Below are positions 19,520 through 23,852 of a stretch of DNA of 23,852 bases, piece after piece. Below the pieces are notes generated by a model. That model had not been told where the DNA came from. It saw only the letters and a program-made list of their open reading frames with translations, and did not search any database. The stretch is taken from positions 1 through 23,852 of the IMG/VR virus record IMGVR_UViG_3300019124_000023; one strand, written 5' to 3'. The translations under genes were made by a program, and so were the position numbers. How positions within the stretch are numbered: the first letter of the stretch is position 1; each line of letters starts with the position of its first letter. Source of the DNA: a virus.

Positions 19520-20005
19520 ATGAGCTGGACGAAGCGGCAGCTGTGCGAGGAGGCCTTCGCCGAGCTGGCGCTGGCCGGCTATTCCTTTGATCTTCAGCCG
19601 GAGGAGATGCAGCGCGCGCTTCGGCGTCTCGATTCGATGATGGCCACGTGGGACGCCAAGGGCATCCGCGTCGGGTACCGCTTGCCGGCTTCCCCTGACG
19701 CGTCGGACCCCGACGAGGACTCCGGCCTGCCCGATACCGCGGCGGAAACGGTCTACCTGCACCTGGCGCTGCGCCTGGCGCCTGGTGAAGGCAAGCAAAT
19801 CAGCCAGGACACCCGACGCGCCGCGCGCGATGGGTACGAAGCGCTGCTGTTCGAGGCCGCGCGCCCGCGGCAGCAGCAGTTCCCCCACACGATGCCGCTC
19901 GGCGCCGGCAACAAGCCCGGACTCACCGGGCGCACCTTCATGCCTGCCCCCGACACGAACCCGCTGCAGGTCGCAGACGGCGGCAGCCTTGACCTTCAGG
20001 AGTGA
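19520..20005 (+). CDS. Head-completion/tail accessory factor, P22 gp4-like
   Basis: Predicted 161-residue protein (P22 gp4 is 166) that binds under the portal after packaging and forms the first layer of the tail. Features in common with gp4 are an N-terminal helix pair (KRQLCEEAFAELALAGYSFD, QPEEMQRALRRLDSMMATWD), the GIRVGYRLPASPD strand, DTAAETVYLHLALRLAPGEG, and a Pro-rich end with PHTMPLGAGNKP near residue 121. P22 gp4 has been reported to have muramidase activity; whether this homologue does cannot be seen. It lies directly upstream of the structural protein and the gp10-like gene, in the P22 order. The start has only a weak binding site. Confidence 0.85.
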   Translation: MSWTKRQLCEEAFAELALAGYSFDLQPEEMQRALRRLDSMMATWDAKGIRVGYRLPASPDASDPDEDSGLPDTAAETVYLHLALRLAPGEGKQISQDTRRAARDGYEALLFEAARPRQQQFPHTMPLGAGNKPGLTGRTFMPAPDTNPLQVADGGSLDLQE

Positions 20006-20008
20006 CGC

Positions 20009-20458
20009 ATGGCGATCGAGAAACTGAACCAGGGGACGCCGACCGCCGCGGCGCAGATCCCGTTCCATGACGTGACGAACGGTCAGGACCGCCGCGCCTC
20101 GGTCGCCGACATCCTGGCGCTGGCCACCGCCAACGCGAGCAGCGGGCTCATCACGCAATACGCCGCACCGAACGCAAACGCCTTCAGCGTGAGCATCGCG
20201 CCACCCACGGACGGCACGAGCATGTGGCTGCTGCTGACGCCTGCCGCCGGGTACGCGGCCGGCACGATCGTTCTCCCGGCCCTCGCCACGTGTCAGGACG
20301 GGCAGGAGCTGCTGGTGTCGTGCAACCAGGCGGTGGCGGCGCTCACCGTCGACGGCAACGGTTCGACGGTCAACGGCGCGCCTGCGTCGCTGGCTGCAAA
20401 CGGCTTCTTCCGCCTGCGCTTCGACGGCGTGATCGGCGGCTGGTACCGGGTGGGCTGA
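20009..20458 (+). CDS. Virion structural protein, beta-rich (unassigned)
   Basis: A 149-residue protein following the gp4-like gene after three bases, with AGGAG before its ATG. The N-terminus (MAIEKLNQGTPTAAAQIPFH, DVTNGQDRRASVADILALAT) is a short anchor-like segment of a kind common in phage tail or decoration proteins. The rest (from SMWLLLTPAAGYAAGTIVLP to LTVDGNGSTVNGAPASLAAN, ending RLRFDGVIGGWYRVG) is a small beta domain. P22 has no counterpart at this place between gp4 and gp10. A head-decoration or tail-shaft-attached role is likely from context; I cannot name a family. Confidence 0.65.
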   Translation: MAIEKLNQGTPTAAAQIPFHDVTNGQDRRASVADILALATANASSGLITQYAAPNANAFSVSIAPPTDGTSMWLLLTPAAGYAAGTIVLPALATCQDGQELLVSCNQAVAALTVDGNGSTVNGAPASLAANGFFRLRFDGVIGGWYRVG

Positions 20459-20461
20459 CCT

Positions 20462-21862
20462 GTGCAGATCCCGGTCATCAACGGCATCTACGCGGACCAG
20501 GCGGGGCGCTTCCGCACGAGCTACCCCCGCAACATGGTGCCGGTGCCCAAGCAGACGGGCATCTCGCAGGGCTACTTTCAGCCGGGCGCCGGGATCGAAC
20601 TGCACAGCGTTGGCCCCGGCGTGGACCGAGGCGGCTACAACTGGCGAGGCGTGTGTTACCGCGTGATGGGCAGCCAGCTGGTGCGCGTTGACAGCGACGG
20701 CACCGTCACGCAGCTGGGCGACGTCGGCGAGGGCGGCCAGGTGTCGATCGACGAGGGCTTCGAGTGCATGGCCATCTGGTCGGGCGGTCGCCTGTACTAC
20801 TGGGACGGCGGCAGCCTGGCGCAGGTCACCGATCCCGACCTTGGCACCGCGATCGATGGCGTGTGGCTGGGCGGTTACTTCCTCAGCACGGACGGCGAGA
20901 GCATCATCGCGACGGAGCTGAACGACCGAACGTCGGTCAACCCGCTGAAGTACGGTTCGTCGGAGGTGGACCCCGACCCGGTGCTCGCGCTGGACAAACT
21001 GTCGAACGAACTCATCGCGCTGAACCGCTACAGCATCGAAGCCTTCACCAACGTCGGCGGCGCTGGGTTCCCGTTCGCCCGCATCGACGGCGCGCAGGTA
21101 TCCAAGGGCGTGATCGGCACGCACGCTTACGCCAAATTTGCGGACACGATCGCCTTTGTCGGCAGCGGCCGCAACGAGCCGCCCGCGGTCTACCTGATGG
21201 GGCCGGGCCGGGCGCTGCCCATCAGCACCCGCGAGATCGACACGATCCTGCAGCGCTACACCGAGGAGCAACTGGCGCAAATCGTCTGCGAGACCCGGAC
21301 GAACCAGGGGCATGAGCACCTGATGATCCACCTGCCGGATCACTGCCTGGTCTATGACGCCGCGGCGAGCAAGGTCACGGGCGAGCCGGTGTGGTTCACC
21401 CTCGACAGCGGGGTGGAGGCGCCATCGACCTACCGCGCCCGCAATCACGTGTGGTGCTATGACCGCTGGCTGTGTGGCGACCCGACGAGCAACAACGTGG
21501 GCCGCCTCGTCGATGACGTGTCTACCCATTACGGCGAGGACATCGGCTGGCAGTTCGGGACGCTGGTGGTCTACAACGACGGCCGCGGCGCGATCTTCCA
21601 CGAGCTGGAGCTGGTCGCCCTCCCGGGGCGTGTGCAGTTCGGCGCCGACCCGGTGATCTGGACGAGCTACAGCGAAGACGGCGAGACCTGGAGCCAAGAG
21701 CGCGCGACGTCCGCCGGCAAGCAGGGCGAACGTGGCAAGCGCATCGTGTGGCGCAAGTTGGGGCGCATGCGCAATTACCGCATCCAGCGCTTTCGGGGGA
21801 CGAGCGACGCCCATGTCGCCTTCGCCCGCCTGGAAGCGCGGGTGGAGCCGCTGAATGCCTGA
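20462..21862 (+). CDS. Tail accessory factor, P22 gp10-like
   Basis: Predicted 466-residue tail protein (P22 gp10 is 472) that forms the hub linking gp4 with the tail needle and the tailspikes. Shared features include the start (IPVINGIYADQAGRFRTSYP), the NWRGVCYRVMGSQLVRVDSD segment (near 60-80), GRVSM-like GGQVSIDEGFECMAIWSGGR (near 91-110), SKGVIGTHAYAKFADTIAFV (about 212-231), HEHLMIHLPDHCLVYDAAAS (near 284-303), and RIVWRKLGRMRNYRIQRFRG close to the end. It starts at a GTG three bases after the preceding stop. Family and role are clear from similarity and order. The last eight bases overlap the next gene. Confidence 0.9.
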   Translation: MQIPVINGIYADQAGRFRTSYPRNMVPVPKQTGISQGYFQPGAGIELHSVGPGVDRGGYNWRGVCYRVMGSQLVRVDSDGTVTQLGDVGEGGQVSIDEGFECMAIWSGGRLYYWDGGSLAQVTDPDLGTAIDGVWLGGYFLSTDGESIIATELNDRTSVNPLKYGSSEVDPDPVLALDKLSNELIALNRYSIEAFTNVGGAGFPFARIDGAQVSKGVIGTHAYAKFADTIAFVGSGRNEPPAVYLMGPGRALPISTREIDTILQRYTEEQLAQIVCETRTNQGHEHLMIHLPDHCLVYDAAASKVTGEPVWFTLDSGVEAPSTYRARNHVWCYDRWLCGDPTSNNVGRLVDDVSTHYGEDIGWQFGTLVVYNDGRGAIFHELELVALPGRVQFGADPVIWTSYSEDGETWSQERATSAGKQGERGKRIVWRKLGRMRNYRIQRFRGTSDAHVAFARLEARVEPLNA

Positions 21863-22226
21863 CCTCTACAGCGTCGAACTGCCCCGCAAAGATCTGGCGA
21901 CGTTCCTGCCGAGCCAGCGAGCGATCGTCGCGTTCGAGAACGTCATCAAGGATCTGCGGCAGGTGCTGGGGCCTGCAGTGGACACCGCGGCCGATTCCGT
22001 TGCGGATCTGGAAGCCAGCGCCAGTTCCGCGCTGGCGGCTGCGCGCGCGGCGGAGGCGCTGGCCCACCTCGCTGCCGTCATCGCCCTGGACCTGGCAGCG
22101 GGGCCGCCGCCGGTGCCTGCGACATCGCCCGAGCAAGACGAAACCACCGCCCAGCTGGTCGCCATGCGTGAGGAGCTGGCGGCCCTTCGCACTCTCGTGA
22201 ACGACCTACAAGCGAGCCCGCCATGA
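21855..22226 (+). CDS. Hypothetical tail-region protein with coiled coil
   Basis: A 123-residue protein whose ATG lies inside the end of the gp10-like gene. The first 45 residues (MPDLYSVELPRKDLATFLPS, QRAIVAFENVIKDLRQV) form a conserved-looking head. Then come an Ala-rich helix (SASSALAAARAAEALAHLAA) and a Pro-rich break, and a C-terminal leucine-containing coiled coil (TAQLVAMREELAALRTLVND). The layout suggests a trimeric or scaffold-like protein, perhaps linked to the tail hub. P22 has the tail needle gp26 at this place, also coiled-coil and trimeric, but this product is only half as long and shows no clear similarity. The stop overlaps the next start (ATGA). Confidence 0.6.
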   Translation: MPDLYSVELPRKDLATFLPSQRAIVAFENVIKDLRQVLGPAVDTAADSVADLEASASSALAAARAAEALAHLAAVIALDLAAGPPPVPATSPEQDETTAQLVAMREELAALRTLVNDLQASPP

Positions 22227-22564
22227 CAGCCACCCCGAAAGTCCTGATCGCCCACCAGAACGTGCCGAGCGCGCAGACCACCGCCTACACCTCACCGACC
22301 GGCGGCAAGGGCACATGGGTCGACAAGTTCGTCGCCACGAACTACAGCGGCGGGGTCGTCACCATCTCGGTGAACGTCGTCACGTTGGGGGACACGGCCG
22401 GCAATCACAACCTTGCGATAAAGACCAAGAGCCTTGCGGCCGGCGAAAGCTATACCTTTCCCGAGCTGGTCGGAAAGTTCCTCAACCCCGGCGATTTCAT
22501 CAGCTGGGTCGCAAGTGCTGCCACGTCTATCAATGGCGCTGCTAACGGGCGCGAGTTGACATGA
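22223..22564 (+). CDS. Small beta-sandwich-like virion protein
   Basis: A 113-residue protein coupled to the previous gene by ATGA. The sequence (PKVLIAHQNVPSAQTTAYTS, then VDKFVATNYSGGVVTISVNV, then NLAIKTKSLAAGESYTFPEL and GKFLNPGDFISWVASAATSI) has the alternating pattern of a small beta-sandwich, as seen in phage decoration or tail-tip proteins. I cannot name a family. It ends the gp4-to-gp10 block; a 114-base gap with the bipartite repeat element follows. Confidence 0.6.
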   Translation: MTATPKVLIAHQNVPSAQTTAYTSPTGGKGTWVDKFVATNYSGGVVTISVNVVTLGDTAGNHNLAIKTKSLAAGESYTFPELVGKFLNPGDFISWVASAATSINGAANGRELT

Positions 22565-22600
22565 CAAAACGCCACGTGCGCCGCCGATAATTCGCGCACC

Positions 22601-22622
22601 TCGACGGCCCATTGCGGCCGTC
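22601..22622. repeat. Hairpin preceding late element copy 2
   Basis: GACGGCC and GGCCGTC form a perfect 7-bp stem around CATTGC in the gap before the cupin-like gene, directly before the repeat element. No T run follows, so it is not a typical terminator. A shorter hairpin stands in the equivalent place before copy 1. Confidence 0.5.
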
Positions 22623-22651
22623 CGCTGAGACCGTAGAGCCGCCAGCAGCTC
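22622..22651 (+). repeat. Bipartite late intergenic element, copy 2
   Basis: CCGCTGAG, six bases, then GAGCCGCCAGCAGCTC, identical in both conserved parts and in spacing to the copy at 12956-12985. It ends 27 bases before the ATG of the cupin-like gene, which has its own GGGAGAG binding site. Confidence 0.6.
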
Positions 22652-22678
22652 GCCGCCCCGAAAAGGGAGAGTGCTGCG

Positions 22679-23137
22679 ATGGTCTCAGAACCCGAACTGG
22701 AAACGACACCTGCCAACGTGCCGCAGGTGTTCAAGACAACCCCCTCGAGAGCAGAGATTCTTCGCCTCCAGGCAGCGATGCTTGGCATGGAGCGCGAGGA
22801 GGTGCCCGTCGAGCACACGTTCGGCCCCGGGTTCTACGCGCGCACCATCCACATCAAGGCCGGCACGGTTCTCGTCGGCAAGGTCCACGCCACCGAGCAC
22901 CTGTTTTTCGTGTCGAAAGGGGAGATCGCCCTTGCCACGGAGGACGGCGTGCATCACGTGCGCGCGCCATTCCAGACCGTCGCCCGCCCCGGGCTGAAGC
23001 GCGTAGGCGTTGCGATCACAGACGTTACCTGCACGAACGTCCACATCACGAGCGAAACGGATCTGGCGAAGCTCGAGGCCGAGCTGATCGTGCCGGAAGC
23101 GCTCGAGGCGCCGGCCGCGGTGGAGGCTCTCGCATGA
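22679..23137 (+). CDS. Cupin-like virion protein (unassigned)
   Basis: A 152-residue protein; GGGAGAG precedes the ATG at 22679. After about 40 residues, the middle (FGPGFYARTIHIKAGTVLVG, KVHATEHLFFVSKGEIALAT, then APFQTVARPGLKRVGVAITD) matches the double-strand beta-helix pattern of cupins, with a His-x-x-x-x-His (H88, H93 region) that could hold a metal. The C-terminus is an acidic, Ala-rich helix. Cupin-like small proteins occur among the late genes of several podoviruses; their role is unknown. It is the first gene of the ejection-protein block and overlaps the next gene as ATGA. The fold is a prediction by eye. Confidence 0.6.
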   Translation: MVSEPELETTPANVPQVFKTTPSRAEILRLQAAMLGMEREEVPVEHTFGPGFYARTIHIKAGTVLVGKVHATEHLFFVSKGEIALATEDGVHHVRAPFQTVARPGLKRVGVAITDVTCTNVHITSETDLAKLEAELIVPEALEAPAAVEALA

Positions 23138-23772
23138 GCTGGATCGCAGTCGCAGTCGCGGGCGCAACGGTGGTCACCGGCGCCTATTCCGCCAACCAGC
23201 AGAAGAAGGCCGGCGAACGGGCGGCCAGGTCGCAGGGTCAAGCCGCCGAGGCAGGAATCGAGGAACAGCAGCGGCAGTTCGACGCCGTCAAAGAGCTGCT
23301 ATCGCCCTACGTGCAGGCGGGCAACAAGTCTCTATCCGCCCAGGGCGACCTCGTCGGGATCAACGGCGTGGACGCGCAGGCGTCGGCGATCAAGGCGCTG
23401 GAGGCCTCGCCGCAGTTTGCCGCGCTGACGCAGCAAGGCGAGAGCGCGATTCTGCAGAACGCATCAGCGACCGGCGGGCTGCGCGGCGGCAACACGCAGG
23501 CGGCGCTGATGCAGTTCCGGCCGCAGATGCTCGCCCAAACGATCAACGACCAGTACGCCCGCCTTGGTGGGCTGACCAGCATCGGGCAGAACGCAGCGGC
23601 CGGCACCGGTAACGCTGGCATGCAGACGGGCAACAACATCGCGCAGCTGCTCCAGATGCAGGGCGCTGCGCAGGCCGGCGGTGCGCTCGCGGTGGGCAAG
23701 GCGCATGCGGGTTACGCCAACGCGATCCAGCAGGGCCTCGGCATGTATTTCGGCATGGGGGGCAAGTTCTGA
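23134..23772 (+). CDS. DNA transfer/ejection protein, P22 gp7-like
   Basis: Predicted 212-residue internal virion protein delivered into the cell to help carry DNA across the envelope. It starts with a hydrophobic segment (MSWIAVAVAGATVVTGAYSA) followed by a basic Gln/Ala-rich helix (NQQKKAGERAARSQGQAAEA), QFDAVKELLSPYVQAGNKSL, and then a Gly/Ala/Gln-rich low-complexity part (SATGGLRGGNTQAALMQFRP, GLTSIGQNAAAGTGNAGMQT), ending GLGMYFGMGGKF. This composition and length match the P22 gp7/phage DNA-transfer family. In P22 gp7 lies before gp20 and gp16, as the partial gene downstream suggests here. The start overlaps the preceding gene (ATGA). Confidence 0.82.
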   Translation: MSWIAVAVAGATVVTGAYSANQQKKAGERAARSQGQAAEAGIEEQQRQFDAVKELLSPYVQAGNKSLSAQGDLVGINGVDAQASAIKALEASPQFAALTQQGESAILQNASATGGLRGGNTQAALMQFRPQMLAQTINDQYARLGGLTSIGQNAAAGTGNAGMQTGNNIAQLLQMQGAAQAGGALAVGKAHAGYANAIQQGLGMYFGMGGKF

Positions 23773-23852
23773 TGGGGCCGATCGACTACTCCATCGACGT
23801 GCAAAGCCCGTTTGTCTCGGCACTTCAGGGCTTCCAAGCGGGTGCCGGCATC
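23772..23852 (+). CDS. Probable ejection protein (5' part only)
   Basis: The ATG at 23772 overlaps the previous stop by one base (TGATG) and the frame stays open to the window edge, 27 codons. The visible protein starts GPIDYSIDVQSPFVSALQGF, then QAGAGI. It is probably the next DNA-ejection protein (gp20/gp16 position in P22), judged by order and by the Ala/Gln-rich start. Too little is visible for a family call. Confidence 0.6.
   Translation, partial: MGPIDYSIDVQSPFVSALQGFQAGAGI

Noticed and set aside
19454-21814. 786-codon minus-strand frame opposite the gp4-like and gp10-like genes
   Set aside because: Same antisense artefact; the plus-strand genes are clear P22-type tail genes and no binding site or motif supports the reverse frame.

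Overview
The window is 23.9 kb of GC-rich, tightly packed phage or prophage DNA with a strong preference for G or C at third codon positions. This suggests a temperate podovirus of a high-GC Pseudomonadota host (for example Burkholderiales or Xanthomonadales-like; host inferred, not proven). The virion genes belong to the P22 lineage: terminase, portal, scaffold, coat, gp4-like and gp10-like tail accessory factors, then ejection proteins. The early half is organised like lambda, with left and right operator regions. No integrase, attachment site, lysis genes or tRNA genes are visible, so only part of the phage is present.

Layout. (1) 1-3089, leftward: an early-left operon of small overlapping genes with a RecT-like annealing protein and a YqaJ/lambda-Exo-type exonuclease, driven by a strong promoter at 3116-3144 that is covered by two operator palindromes. 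(2) 3244-5313, rightward accessory genes between the two operator regions: a lipoprotein, a two-TM protein and an exported HNH nuclease in overlapping order; then an antitoxin/Doc toxin pair with its own palindrome and terminator; then an unassigned SpoIIAA/STAS-like protein. (3) 5216-6874: the immunity switch. A short repressor lacking a visible S24 domain faces a YdaS/Cro-like regulator across three operator-like sites, followed by a CII-like HTH protein and a zinc-ribbon protein. (4) 6899-10971: rightward replication operon with a winged-helix protein, a DUF1376/O-like protein, a lambda-P-like protein, many small Cys-rich proteins, a RusA-like resolvase and an XRE regulator, interrupted by an inverted two-gene module (9362-9690). 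(5) 10968-23852: packaging and virion genes, ending in a DNA-transfer protein and the first 26 codons of the next ejection-type gene.

Most genes overlap by 1-17 bases (ATGA/GTGA junctions), so translational coupling is the general rule. Points of most interest are the shared operator family linking the left and right promoters, the possible envelope-located defence cassette, a two-copy bipartite intergenic element upstream of two late genes, the inverted RHH module inside the replication operon, and an SGNH hydrolase inserted between terminase and portal. Functions are assigned from recognised motifs and gene order; no database search was run.
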